DNA of 64,000 nt from Tabrizicola aquatica (lineage in GTDB: Bacteria; Pseudomonadota; Alphaproteobacteria; Rhodobacterales; Rhodobacteraceae): positions 558,001 to 622,000 of the forward strand of contig NZ_PJON01000001.1 of the NCBI RefSeq assembly GCF_002900975.1, in the 5' to 3' direction. The notes beneath the pieces are model-generated. The model did no database searches. It was not told the DNA's origin and was given only the letters and a program-made list of their open reading frames with translations. Positions within the stretch are counted from its first letter, which is position 1. Every line of letters begins with the position of its first letter. Both the position numbers and the translations under genes were made by a program. Below are positions 52,231 through 60,599 of the stretch, piece after piece.

Positions 52231-53523
52231 ATGCCGCTATCCGCCCTGACCGGAACCAGACTGCGTGAACGCCGGTTGGCGGCCGGATTGCGCCAAGCGG
52301 ATGTCGCCGGGGCGGCGGGAATTTCGGCCAGCTACCTGAACCTGATCGAGCACAACCGCCGCAAGGTCACGCCCCAGGTCTTGGACCGTCTGGCCGGGGC
52401 GCTGGGACTGGACCGGGCGGCGCTGGAGGGCGGGCAGAATCCGGCCCTGCTGGAGGACCTGCGCGCCGCGGCGGCGCGCGGCGGTCTGACCCCGGCCGAG
52501 CTGGAGCGGCTGGAGGAGTTCGCCGACCGTTTCCCCGGTTGGGCTGCGCTTCTGGTCCGCCTGGGATCGCAGGCCCAGACGCTGGAACGCGCGGTCGAGG
52601 CGCTGAACGACAGGATGACGCATGACCCACATCTGAGCCAGGCCCTGCACGAGCTTTTGTCCTCGCTGACCTCGGTCCGGGCGACGGCGGCGATCCTGGC
52701 CGATACCGTGGATCTGGAGCCGGACTGGGCCGCCCGATTTCACCGCAACCTGCGCCACGACAGTGAACGTCTGGCCGCAGGGGCCGAGGCGTTGGTGGCG
52801 TATCTGAACAGCGGGGGCGAGCAGGCGGGGCAGGGTATCGCCTCGCCCCAGGAAGAGGTGGAGGACTGGCTGAGCGCCCGCCGCTGGCGGCTGGAGGATG
52901 CCGAACTGGCCGAGGGGCTGGAGGGCGAGATTGCCGAACTGCAGGGTCCGGCAGCGCGGGCGCTGGCGCGGGGCCATGTGGCGCGGGCCGCAGCCGACGC
53001 CCAGGCCCTGCCGGAACCGGCGCTGCGCGAGGCCTTGGTTGCGCTTGGCCCCGATCCCCTGGCGATTGCCGAGCGGTTTCAGGTCGCGCCCCTGGTGGCA
53101 ATGCGGCGGATCGCCAGCCTGCCGGATCTTGGTGCGGGGCTGGTGGTGTGCGACGCCTCGGGGACGCTGACATTCCGCAAGCCCGCGGCCGGTTTTCCCC
53201 TGCCGCGCTTTGGGGCGGCCTGTCCGCTGTGGCCGCTGTACGCAGCACTGGCCCGGCAGCAACTGCCGATCGAGACCGCGGTCGAGATTGCCGGCCAGTC
53301 GGGGCGGCGGCACCGGGTGGTCGCGGTCTCGGCCCTGCGCCATCCGCTGGGGCTGCGGGGCCCCGAACTGCGCGAGGCCGGGATGCTGATCCTGCCGGAC
53401 AGCGGCGGGACCGGGCCGGTCTTGCCGATCGGCTCCAGTTGCCGCGTCTGTCCGCGCCCGGGCTGCGTGGCGCGGCGCGAACCCTCGATCCTGACGGCAG
53501 AGGCGGAAGCAAGTCGGTTTTGA
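52231..53523 (+). CDS. XRE-type short-chain fatty acyl regulator (ScfR/DUF2083-like)
   Basis: The 430-aa protein has an N-terminal Cro/C1-type helix-turn-helix (LRERRLAAGLRQADVAGAAG, then ISASYLNLIEHNRRKVTP, about 10-50). A long helical middle follows, then a C-terminal domain ending with the conserved CRVCPRPGCVARREPS cysteine motif. Relatives control acetate or propionate metabolism and bind acyl-CoA-type effectors. It lies upstream of a REC protein and a symporter-kinase that could report on short organic acids. Confidence 0.82.
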   Translation: MPLSALTGTRLRERRLAAGLRQADVAGAAGISASYLNLIEHNRRKVTPQVLDRLAGALGLDRAALEGGQNPALLEDLRAAAARGGLTPAELERLEEFADRFPGWAALLVRLGSQAQTLERAVEALNDRMTHDPHLSQALHELLSSLTSVRATAAILADTVDLEPDWAARFHRNLRHDSERLAAGAEALVAYLNSGGEQAGQGIASPQEEVEDWLSARRWRLEDAELAEGLEGEIAELQGPAARALARGHVARAAADAQALPEPALREALVALGPDPLAIAERFQVAPLVAMRRIASLPDLGAGLVVCDASGTLTFRKPAAGFPLPRFGAACPLWPLYAALARQQLPIETAVEIAGQSGRRHRVVAVSALRHPLGLRGPELREAGMLILPDSGGTGPVLPIGSSCRVCPRPGCVARREPSILTAEAEASRF

Positions 53524-53585
53524 CATGGCCGCCCGATCCGCCGATAGTGGCCGCAGGGCAGCGCAAGCCTGCCGGGGGGAGATTT

Positions 53586-53948
53586 GTGGAACGGCACGTG
53601 CTTCTGGTGGAGGACGAAGCGAACATCGCCGAGGCGATCCGCTTCATCCTGTCGCGCGACGGCTGGCGGGTATCGCACATGGCCGACGGGGCCGAGGCCC
53701 TGGCACAGGTACGACAGTCACCGCCCGATCTGCTGATCCTGGACCACATGCTGCCGGGCATGTCGGGGCTGGAGGTGTTGGCCGCGCTGCGCGCCGATCC
53801 CCGGACACGGGCCCTGCCGGTGATGATGCTGACCGCGCGCGGGCGTGACCGCGAGGCGGCCGAACAGGCCGGGGCGGATCGTTTCATGTCCAAACCCTTC
53901 TCCAATGCCGAGATCCTGGCCGAGGTCCGGGCGATGATGGGCGGCTGA
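53586..53948 (+). CDS. Single-domain response regulator
   Basis: The 120-aa REC domain has no output domain. Acid pocket residues are in VEDE (8-11), the phospho-acceptor is D53 in LILDHMLPGMSG, with T83 and K103 (SKPF) in place. The start is a GTG at 53586 after GGGGGAG. Its stop overlaps the next ATG (TGATG). It is probably the partner of the kinase at 54210, acting by protein-protein contact or phosphate relay. Confidence 0.88.
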   Translation: MERHVLLVEDEANIAEAIRFILSRDGWRVSHMADGAEALAQVRQSPPDLLILDHMLPGMSGLEVLAALRADPRTRALPVMMLTARGRDREAAEQAGADRFMSKPFSNAEILAEVRAMMGG

Positions 53949-54208
53949 TGCGCCGCCCGCGCCGCCCGATGTTTCTGGCCCGCGCGCCCTATCGGCGGCG
54001 CCGGCTGCGTGATGCGGCGCGGCTGCTGCCGGTGGTTGGGATGCTGCTCTTGCTGCTGCCGCTGCTTTGGGCGCCCGAGGCCAAGGTCTCGCTGCGGTCG
54101 GCGGATGTCGTGTATTTCTTCCTGGTCTGGGGCGTGTTGATCGCCGTGGCCGCCGTCTTTGCCCCCGGCCTGCGCGCCGGCGAGGGCAGCGACGAGGAGG
54201 AGGACTGA
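53948..54208 (+). CDS. Small two-span membrane protein, 86 aa
   Basis: The product has a basic N-terminus (about ten Arg in the first 25 residues), two hydrophobic spans (about 27-42 and 53-72) and an acidic tail (EGSDEEED). Small two-span proteins are common partners of sodium/solute symporters, and the next gene encodes a symporter-type protein, so a partner role is plausible. I do not recognise a named family. It overlaps the REC gene and ends one base before the kinase start. Confidence 0.7.
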   Translation: MRRPRRPMFLARAPYRRRRLRDAARLLPVVGMLLLLLPLLWAPEAKVSLRSADVVYFFLVWGVLIAVAAVFAPGLRAGEGSDEEED

Positions 54209-54209
54209 G

Positions 54210-56897
54210 GTGCAGTTCAACCTTCTGGTCGCGGCCTGCCTTCTGTATGTGATCTTCCTGTTCACCGTCGCCTTCATGGTGGAACGTCGGGCGCAAAGCG
54301 GGCGGCTGGTCTGGCTGCGCTCGCCCCTGGTCTATACGCTGTCCTTGTCGATCTACTGCACCGCCTGGACCTTCTATGGCGCGGTCGGCTATGCGGCGCG
54401 GTCGGGGCTGGAGTTCCTGACGATCTACTTTGGCCCGACGCTGGTCTTTATTGGCTGGTGGTGGCTGCTGCGCAAGCTGGTGCGGATCGGGCGGCAGTAT
54501 CGGGTGACCTCGATCGCCGACCTGATCTCGTCGCGCTATGGCAAGTCGAACACGCTGGGTGTGATCGTGACACTGATCGCGGTCATCGCCTCGACACCCT
54601 ATATCGCGCTGCAACTGCAATCGGTGGTGCTGTCCTTTGGCGTCTTTGCCACGCGGTCGCCGGATGGGGTGACCCCGCCCGATGCGGCAAGCACGGCGAT
54701 CTGGGTGGCGGCAGGGTTGGCGGTGTTCACCATCCTGTTCGGCACGCGCAACCTTGACGCCAAGGAGCAGCACCACGGCATCGTCACGGCCATCGCAGTC
54801 GAGGCGGTGGTGAAGCTGGTCGCGCTGGTCGCCGTGGGGGCCTTTGTCGTCTGGGGCATCGCTGGTGGCGTGGGCGAGGTCATGGAGCGGATCGACGCGG
54901 CCGAACTGTCGGCCTGGCAGGTCCAGCCCGGCCGCTGGGCCGGGTTGATCTTCCTGTCGGCGGTGGCAGTCATCACCCTGCCGCGCATGTTCCAGGTCAT
55001 GGTGGTCGAGAACGATGACGAAGGGCATCTGGCCCGTGCCAGCTGGGCCTTCCCGGCCTATCTGATGCTGATGAGCCTGTTCATCGTGCCCATCGCCGTC
55101 ATCGGGCTGGAGCGGATGCCGGAAGGCGCGAACCCCGACATGTTCGTCCTGACCCTGCCCCTGTCCGAGGGGCAGGGCGGGCTGGCGATGCTGGCTTTCC
55201 TGGGCGGTTTTTCCTCGGCCACGTCGATGGTGATCGTCGAATCGATCGCGCTGGCCACGATGATCTCGAACCACATCGTCATCCCGCTGTGGCTGCGGTT
55301 CCGGCCGGCTGCGGCGGGGCAGGGCGACGACCTGCGGGGCGTGGTCCTGATGGCGCGGCGGCTGGCCATTGGGGCCGTCCTGGCGCTGGGATATGGTTAC
55401 TATCACGTCTCGGGTGGGTCGGCGGCGCTGGCCGCCATCGGGCTGATCGCCTTCCTGGGCATGGCGCAGGTGCTGCCCGCGCTGATCGGGGGCCTCTTCT
55501 GGCGCGGCTCGACCCGGGTGGGGGCGATGCTGGGGCTGGTGACCGGCTTTACGGTCTGGGCCTTCACCTCGTTCCTGCCCTCGTTCGGGCCGGGGGCGGC
55601 GCTGTCGCAGGCGGTCTTCGATCAGGGGCTGTTCGGTCTGGCCTGGCTGCGGCCCTACAGCCTGTTCGGGACCGAGGCGATGGACCCCCTGACCCATGCG
55701 CTGTTCTGGTCGTTGGTGCTGAATGCGCTGGCCTTTTGCATCGGCTCGCTGCTGACCTTCCCCGGCCCGGTGGAACGGTTGCAGGGCGCGGCCTTCGTCA
55801 ACGTGTTCGAAGGTGCGGTCGGGCCGCAACGCTGGGCCCGTGGTCAGGCAGAGCCCGAGGCCCTGCTGACCATGGCGCAGCGCATCCTGGGCGAGGAGGT
55901 CGCGCTGTCGCTGTTTCAGACGGCGGCGCGCGAACAGGGCAAGGAGGGCTATCTGCCCGATCCCACCCCCGCTTTCCTGGACACGCTGGAGGCGCGGCTG
56001 TCGGGGTCTGTGGGCGCGGCGACGGCCCATGCGATGATCAGCCAGCTGGTCGGCCGCGCCACGGTCACGGTCGAGGACCTGATGGCCGTGGCCAGCGAAT
56101 CCGCCCATATCATGGAGTATTCTGCCCAGCTTGAAGCGCGCGAGGCCGAGCTGACCCGCACTGCCGGCGCCTTGCGCGAGGCGAACGAGAAGTTGACTCA
56201 GCTCTCGATCCAGAAGGACGCCTTCCTGTCCCAGATCAGCCATGAGTTGCGCACGCCGATGACCTCGATCCGCGCCTTTTCCGAGATCCTGACCGAGGGC
56301 GACCTGCCGCCCGAGCAGGTGGCGAAATACGGCCGGATCATCCATGATGAAGCCAAGCGGTTGACCCGGCTGCTGGACGACCTCTTGGATCTGAGCGTGC
56401 TGGAAAACGGCACGGTGCAGTTGAACCTGGGGCTGGCCAGCCTGCAACAGATGCTGGACACCGCGCTGACTGCGGCCCGTCAGACGCGGCCCGAGCGGTC
56501 TTTCACCGTCCACCGTGACCTGCCGTCCGAAGCGTTTTACGTCAAGACCGATGCCGACCGGCTGACGCAGGTCTTCATCAACCTGATCTCGAACGCGCGG
56601 AAATACTGCGATGCCGCGCGGCCGGAGTTGCGCATCACCGTGCGCCAGCGTGGCGGGCGGGCGATGGTGGATTTCGTCGACAACGGCAAGGGGATTCCCA
56701 AGGAAAGCCAGGCGCTGATCTTCGAGAAATTCGCCCGCCTGACCGATGCAAACCGGGCGGGCGGCGCTGGTCTGGGGCTGGCGATCTGCCGCGAGATCAT
56801 GGCGAACCTGGGCGGCTCGGTGGTTTATCTGCCGGGGCAGGGCGGGGCCGGGTTTCGCGTGACCGTGCCCCTGCGGCTGGAGAAGCCGGCAACCTGA
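54210..56897 (+). CDS. Sodium/solute symporter-histidine kinase fusion (CbrA/CrbS-like)
   Basis: This 895-aa sensor kinase has a transporter-like N-terminal half of about twelve to thirteen spans (residues 1-530) of the SSS/PutP type. A linker with PAS-like or coiled character (about 560-665) follows. The HisKA domain has H678 in LSQISHELRTPMTSIRAF, and the HATPase domain has NLISNARKY, VDFVDNGKGIP and GAGLGLAICREI. The start is a GTG at 54210 after GGAGGAGG. CbrA and CrbS proteins sense nutrient or acetate flux; with ScfR upstream, organic acid sensing is likely but inferred. Confidence 0.9.
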   Translation: MQFNLLVAACLLYVIFLFTVAFMVERRAQSGRLVWLRSPLVYTLSLSIYCTAWTFYGAVGYAARSGLEFLTIYFGPTLVFIGWWWLLRKLVRIGRQYRVTSIADLISSRYGKSNTLGVIVTLIAVIASTPYIALQLQSVVLSFGVFATRSPDGVTPPDAASTAIWVAAGLAVFTILFGTRNLDAKEQHHGIVTAIAVEAVVKLVALVAVGAFVVWGIAGGVGEVMERIDAAELSAWQVQPGRWAGLIFLSAVAVITLPRMFQVMVVENDDEGHLARASWAFPAYLMLMSLFIVPIAVIGLERMPEGANPDMFVLTLPLSEGQGGLAMLAFLGGFSSATSMVIVESIALATMISNHIVIPLWLRFRPAAAGQGDDLRGVVLMARRLAIGAVLALGYGYYHVSGGSAALAAIGLIAFLGMAQVLPALIGGLFWRGSTRVGAMLGLVTGFTVWAFTSFLPSFGPGAALSQAVFDQGLFGLAWLRPYSLFGTEAMDPLTHALFWSLVLNALAFCIGSLLTFPGPVERLQGAAFVNVFEGAVGPQRWARGQAEPEALLTMAQRILGEEVALSLFQTAAREQGKEGYLPDPTPAFLDTLEARLSGSVGAATAHAMISQLVGRATVTVEDLMAVASESAHIMEYSAQLEAREAELTRTAGALREANEKLTQLSIQKDAFLSQISHELRTPMTSIRAFSEILTEGDLPPEQVAKYGRIIHDEAKRLTRLLDDLLDLSVLENGTVQLNLGLASLQQMLDTALTAARQTRPERSFTVHRDLPSEAFYVKTDADRLTQVFINLISNARKYCDAARPELRITVRQRGGRAMVDFVDNGKGIPKESQALIFEKFARLTDANRAGGAGLGLAICREIMANLGGSVVYLPGQGGAGFRVTVPLRLEKPAT

Positions 56898-56968
56898 TCC
56901 CAGGGGGCGATTAACCCTTTGTGAAGGCTTCCTGTCCTAGGGTGGCCGGGACTGGACGGGACGCCTGC

Positions 56969-57937
56969 ATGACCGACGTGATCCGCCGCAAGATCGACCG
57001 CGCCCGCCCGGCGCAAGCCGAAGGTGCGCCCGGCGCCGATCGGGGCTGGCGCTTGGCCCTGGCCCGCACCGCGCGCGATGCCATGGGGCTGGAGCTTGAC
57101 TTCACCCGCATGACCATCACCCGGCGCAGCCTGGCCGACCTGCTGGAGCTTGCCCCCGAACGGGCCCTGATCGCGCTGCTGGACGGACCGCGCGGTGCCT
57201 TGGGCGTGCTGATGCTGGCCCCCGAAGTGACCGGCACCCTGATCGAGATGCAGACGCTGGGCCGGCTGACCGCCGCGGCCCCCACGCCGCGCCGGCCCAC
57301 CCGGATCGACGCGGCCATGGTCGCGGGGCTGGTCGACCGCGCCCTTGCCGGCCTGGATGAAGCCTTGGCCGAGGAGGCCGACCTCGCCTGGGCCGGGGGC
57401 TTTCGCTATGCCAGTTTTCTGGAAGAGGTGCGCCCTCTGGGCCTGATGCTTGAGGATGAGCCCTACCGTGTCCTCTCGGCCGAGGTGGCGATGGGCGGCG
57501 GCAAACGGTCGGGGCAGGTGCTGCTGATCCTGCCGGCGCAAGGCCGGGGCGAACGGCCCGCAACGCTGGCCAGTCTGGGCGAGGGCGAGGCGCCGCAGTT
57601 CACCGCCGCCCTGTCGGCTCAAGTGATGCAGGCCGATTGCCGGCTGGACGGGGTGATTGGGCGGATCACGTTGCCCTTGAAGCAGGTCATGGGCCTTTTG
57701 CCCGGCGATGTGTTGCCGCTGGGGCAGGCCTCGGTCGAAGGGGTGGCACTGGAAACGATGGAGGGGCGGAAGATCGCCACCGGCCGCCTGGGCCAGCATC
57801 GCGGCATGCGGGCGCTGAAGCTGACCGAAAATGCGGAAATGGCCCCGACCGACTCTCCCTCGATGCGACCCGTCCTGTCGATGATGCTGGACCCCGGTCT
57901 TCTGGACGAAGGGGACGGTTTGCGCGCGGCCGGATAG
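56969..57937 (+). CDS. FliM/FliN-type motor switch C-terminal domain protein
   Basis: The 322-aa protein ends with a SpoA-type domain (GRITLPLKQVMGLLPGDVLP, then the adjoining LGQASV, and KIATGRLGQHRGMRALKL) as in FliM and FliN. The middle resembles FliM. No other flagellar gene is near, so it is an orphan; it could be a motility component encoded apart or a paralogue with another job. The ATG at 56969 is chosen over one at 56921. Confidence 0.75.
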   Translation: MTDVIRRKIDRARPAQAEGAPGADRGWRLALARTARDAMGLELDFTRMTITRRSLADLLELAPERALIALLDGPRGALGVLMLAPEVTGTLIEMQTLGRLTAAAPTPRRPTRIDAAMVAGLVDRALAGLDEALAEEADLAWAGGFRYASFLEEVRPLGLMLEDEPYRVLSAEVAMGGGKRSGQVLLILPAQGRGERPATLASLGEGEAPQFTAALSAQVMQADCRLDGVIGRITLPLKQVMGLLPGDVLPLGQASVEGVALETMEGRKIATGRLGQHRGMRALKLTENAEMAPTDSPSMRPVLSMMLDPGLLDEGDGLRAAG

Positions 57938-57939
57938 CG

Positions 57940-58368
57940 TTAGCCCTGGCGGGCCAGGGCCTCAATCTGCGGGCGCAGATGGTCAAGCTGATAGCCGAAT
58001 CGGGCGGGGATGCCGACCAGTTCGTCCACCGGGCGTTTGCCGGCATGGGCCAGGGCCCAGACCACCGACGACCGGTTGCCCGAGGCGCAATAGGCCAGCA
58101 CCGGCCCCGTGGCCGCCGCGATGGCCGCAGCCTGGGCGGTCACGTTGTCCATGGTCAGCGCGCCGCCGATCACCGGATTTGCGACAAAGGTCAGCCCCAG
58201 CGCCTCGGCAGCGTGGCGCATCGCGTCCGTGTGCAGATGCGGCGGAATCTCGCCATCGGGGCGGTTGTCGATGACCGTGGTATAACCGGCCGCCTTGATC
58301 GCCGGCAGGTCGCCTGGCTCGATCTGGGGCGAGACGGCATAGTCGGGCGTCAGGGCACGGATATCCAT
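57940..58368 (-). CDS. TIGR01244 family sulfur transferase/phosphatase-like protein
   Basis: The 142-aa product has the dual-specificity phosphatase-like fold with the active-site loop YCASGNRSS (C94) preceded by VIDNRPDGE. Proteins of this family are annotated as sulfurtransferases and relate to the phosphatase-like domain of Blh. It is convergent with the FliM-like gene, with two bases between stops. The substrate is unknown. Confidence 0.85.
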   Translation of the reverse strand: MDIRALTPDYAVSPQIEPGDLPAIKAAGYTTVIDNRPDGEIPPHLHTDAMRHAAEALGLTFVANPVIGGALTMDNVTAQAAAIAAATGPVLAYCASGNRSSVVWALAHAGKRPVDELVGIPARFGYQLDHLRPQIEALARQG

Positions 58369-58497
58369 CGGGCTGTCCTTTCAATCTGCGGCTGCGACCA
58401 TACCGGGGCGCGGCGAAAAGCAAAAGCGCAAGCTTGACGTGGGTCAAGGCGCGGGCGCCAGGCGCATGGCAAAAGGGGCTCATCGAAGGAGAACCGC

Positions 58498-58824
58498 ATG
58501 CAGGCCAAGACGCAGATTTCCACGCGCAAGGCGCAACTCGAACGCCGCCTCGTCGAACTTGGCGCCCGGCTGGAGGCGATTGAGGAAGAACTTGAGTCGC
58601 ACAACGATCCTGATTGGTCCGAGCTTGCCGTCGAGCGCGAGGGCGATGAGGTGCTGGAAGCGACAGGTGAGGCGGGCCAGATCGAAATCCGCCAGATCCG
58701 CAACGCGCTGCAGCGGATCGAGGTCGGCGATTACGGCACCTGCGTCCGCTGCGGCGAGGACATCGCCGAGGCGCGGCTGGATGCGATCCCATGGACCCCC
58801 CTGTGCAGGAGCTGTGCAAAATGA
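58498..58824 (+). CDS. TraR/DksA family zinc-finger protein
   Basis: This 108-aa DksA-like protein has an N-terminal coiled coil (about 10-40), an acidic turn, and a C4 zinc finger (C82, C85, C103, C106; CVRCGEDI and LCRSC). It is shorter than E. coli DksA (151 aa). It may bind the RNA polymerase secondary channel in the stringent response. The next gene overlaps its stop (ATGA). Confidence 0.88.
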   Translation: MQAKTQISTRKAQLERRLVELGARLEAIEEELESHNDPDWSELAVEREGDEVLEATGEAGQIEIRQIRNALQRIEVGDYGTCVRCGEDIAEARLDAIPWTPLCRSCAK

Positions 58825-59033
58825 CCAAGACGCCGATGGACAAGCTGGTGGAAACCGAGACCGAACTGGTCGCGACCACAGTGGCGCTGCAGGAACAGGG
58901 GCTGGAACTTCTGCTGGCCGAAATGCATGCGCTGAAGGGGATGATGACCGGCGCCGCCCCCCGCGCGACCCCGGCGACCGAGGCCGAGATCGAGGCCGAA
59001 ACCGAAGCCGGTTTCGACAACATGCCGATCTAG
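58821..59033 (+). CDS. Small hypothetical protein, 70 aa
   Basis: Two parts are visible: a helical N-terminus (KLVETETELVATTVALQEQG, then LELLLAEMHALKGMM) and a disordered Ala/Glu-rich tail with TEAEIEAETEA. It starts in the DksA-like stop codon and is coupled to it. I do not recognise a family. Confidence 0.6.
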   Translation: MTKTPMDKLVETETELVATTVALQEQGLELLLAEMHALKGMMTGAAPRATPATEAEIEAETEAGFDNMPI

Positions 59034-59037
59034 GGGC

Positions 59038-59253
59038 TTAGCCCAGGACGATCCCCAGGACGACCAGCATCAGCCCCAAGGCCGACACGCCCAGGGCGCC
59101 CAGGTTGATCGTCACGATCCGCTGCAGTTCAGCGCGCAACACCTCGTCCGGCAGGCCGGCGTTTCGCGCCTTGAGTGTGCGCACCACGCAATAGCCAAGG
59201 CCCGCCACGCCCAGCAGCGTCAGTGCCGCGCCGCCCCAGATCAGTGCCTGCAT
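59038..59253 (-). CDS. Small two-span membrane protein, 71 aa
   Basis: Two hydrophobic spans (about residues 2-22 and 48-70) flank a charged loop (RTLKARNAGLPDEVLRAELQ). The ATG at 59253 is preferred; the longer frame to 59397 would run over the gapR start. The function is unknown. Confidence 0.7.
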   Translation of the reverse strand: MQALIWGGAALTLLGVAGLGYCVVRTLKARNAGLPDEVLRAELQRIVTINLGALGVSALGLMLVVLGIVLG

Positions 59254-59384
59254 CCGCGTGTCCCCCGGAAAGTCTGCCGTCTCGCTATCCCGCCCGCCAC
59301 TGCCGCGCAAGGCCCGGGCTTCCCGCTTGAACCCGGGGGCCGGGCCGGGGTAGGAACCCCCCACCATTTCCCCCGGAGGACGCC

Positions 59385-59639
59385 ATGGCCGACGCAACCG
59401 ACCCCTATGCCGTGACCGCCGATGAGCTGCGCCAGTTCATCGAACGGTACGAACAGCTTGAGGCCGAGAAGAAGGACGTCACCGAGCAGCAGAAAGAATT
59501 GATGGCCGAAGCCAAGGGCCGCGGCTATGACACCAAGGTCATGCGCAAGGTGATCGCCATGCGCAAGCGCAAGCCGGACGAACTGGCCGAAGAAGAGGCC
59601 GTGCTTGAGCTTTACAAGACCGCGCTGGGAATGAGCTAA
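59385..59639 (+). CDS. gapR: DUF2312 protein GapR (nucleoid-associated)
   Basis: The 84-aa protein has the GapR signature: ELRQFIERYEQLEAEKKDVT, then KELMAEAKGRGYDTKVMRKV and IAMRKRKPDELAEEEAVLEL. In Caulobacter, GapR wraps overtwisted DNA ahead of replication and transcription as a coiled-coil tetramer. The ribosome site GGAGGA precedes the ATG. It overlaps the end of the convergent gene at 59636 by four bases. Confidence 0.95.
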   Translation: MADATDPYAVTADELRQFIERYEQLEAEKKDVTEQQKELMAEAKGRGYDTKVMRKVIAMRKRKPDELAEEEAVLELYKTALGMS

Positions 59640-60508
59640 GGGTCGATGAAGCGGACCCGGGGCATCTGACGAATGCGCGCGATATCCTGGTGGTATCGCG
59701 CGGTCAGCTCGTCCACGTAGTCCTGGGTCCAGCCTGCCATCTCGACCGGGACCTCGATCTCTTGCGGGCGGGCGAATTTCTCGAGAAAGGCCGTTATGAC
59801 CCGGCGGCGGTGGCTAACCGAGGCGGGCGGATGCTGGACGCAATAGGCCTTCAGCCGGGAAAGCCCGGTCTCGGTCAGGACCAGGGCCAAGACGTCGTCG
59901 CAGTCCTGCAAGCGGGTGGTCGTCGCATGGCCAGAAACGGCCTGCAGCACCTCGGGCCAGATCAGGGGCGTATCCTCATCGCACCAGACCGTCAGCGGCA
60001 CGCCGGGGTTGAAGTGCAGGATCTGGCGGATTGCGTCAGACCACGAGATCGACATCGGATCAGCCTCGACCAGGTTGGGGTCCTGCCCGCGTTCGGCGAT
60101 CTTGGCCTTGAGGGCGGGCAGATAGGTCGCAGGGTTGCGGATCGCAAGGTGGAACTCGGGCTCGGTGTCGGGAAAGACATTGGTGAAGGCGCGGATCCGC
60201 TCGCCGGTGAATTCGTAGAACGCGCCCCGGACTGCCCAGGCCGGAAAGGCCATGAAGCTTTCCCAGCTTAACACCATCCGGTCGGCCGAGGGGGCGTCAA
60301 GGATCTGTTCCAGGATCATCGCCTGCGTTTCGGCCGAGGCGGGCGCGCCCTTCAGCTGCACCGCCGTATTGCGCAGAAGCTTGCGATAGCGGGTGGGCGA
60401 GGGGATGGCGATCCCCTCTTCAGCCAGGACCGCGCGGTTCTTAAGAAGGCATCGGATCAGCCGATCCTCGTCCGTGCAATGGGCGCCAAGGTGATAGACG
60501 ATGCGCAT
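59636..60508 (-). CDS. Hypothetical protein, sulfotransferase-like
   Basis: The 290-aa protein begins MRIVYHLGAHCTDEDRLIRC, where the HLGAHCT segment takes the place of a nucleotide-binding loop in sulfotransferase-like proteins. It continues with SWESFMAFP and an AIRNPATYLPALKAK segment as in the 3'-phosphate-binding region. It is a tentative member of the PAPS-dependent sulfotransferase superfamily. The ATG at 60508 is chosen. It is divergent from the iron permease gene. Confidence 0.55.
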   Translation of the reverse strand: MRIVYHLGAHCTDEDRLIRCLLKNRAVLAEEGIAIPSPTRYRKLLRNTAVQLKGAPASAETQAMILEQILDAPSADRMVLSWESFMAFPAWAVRGAFYEFTGERIRAFTNVFPDTEPEFHLAIRNPATYLPALKAKIAERGQDPNLVEADPMSISWSDAIRQILHFNPGVPLTVWCDEDTPLIWPEVLQAVSGHATTTRLQDCDDVLALVLTETGLSRLKAYCVQHPPASVSHRRRVITAFLEKFARPQEIEVPVEMAGWTQDYVDELTARYHQDIARIRQMPRVRFIDP

Positions 60509-60599
60509 CGGGCCTGATTCACTATGGCCCTGGGGCCGGCTTAGAGGCGGACTATACGGGCTTTTCTGGACAGTCAAACCGCTTTCCTTTAAGCCCCGG

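Noticed and set aside
53718-56513. A 931-codon open frame on the minus strand
   Set aside because: It runs antisense to the symporter-kinase and REC genes. The translation is low-complexity, rich in Arg, Gln, His and Asp with no domain, as GC-rich antisense frames typically are.
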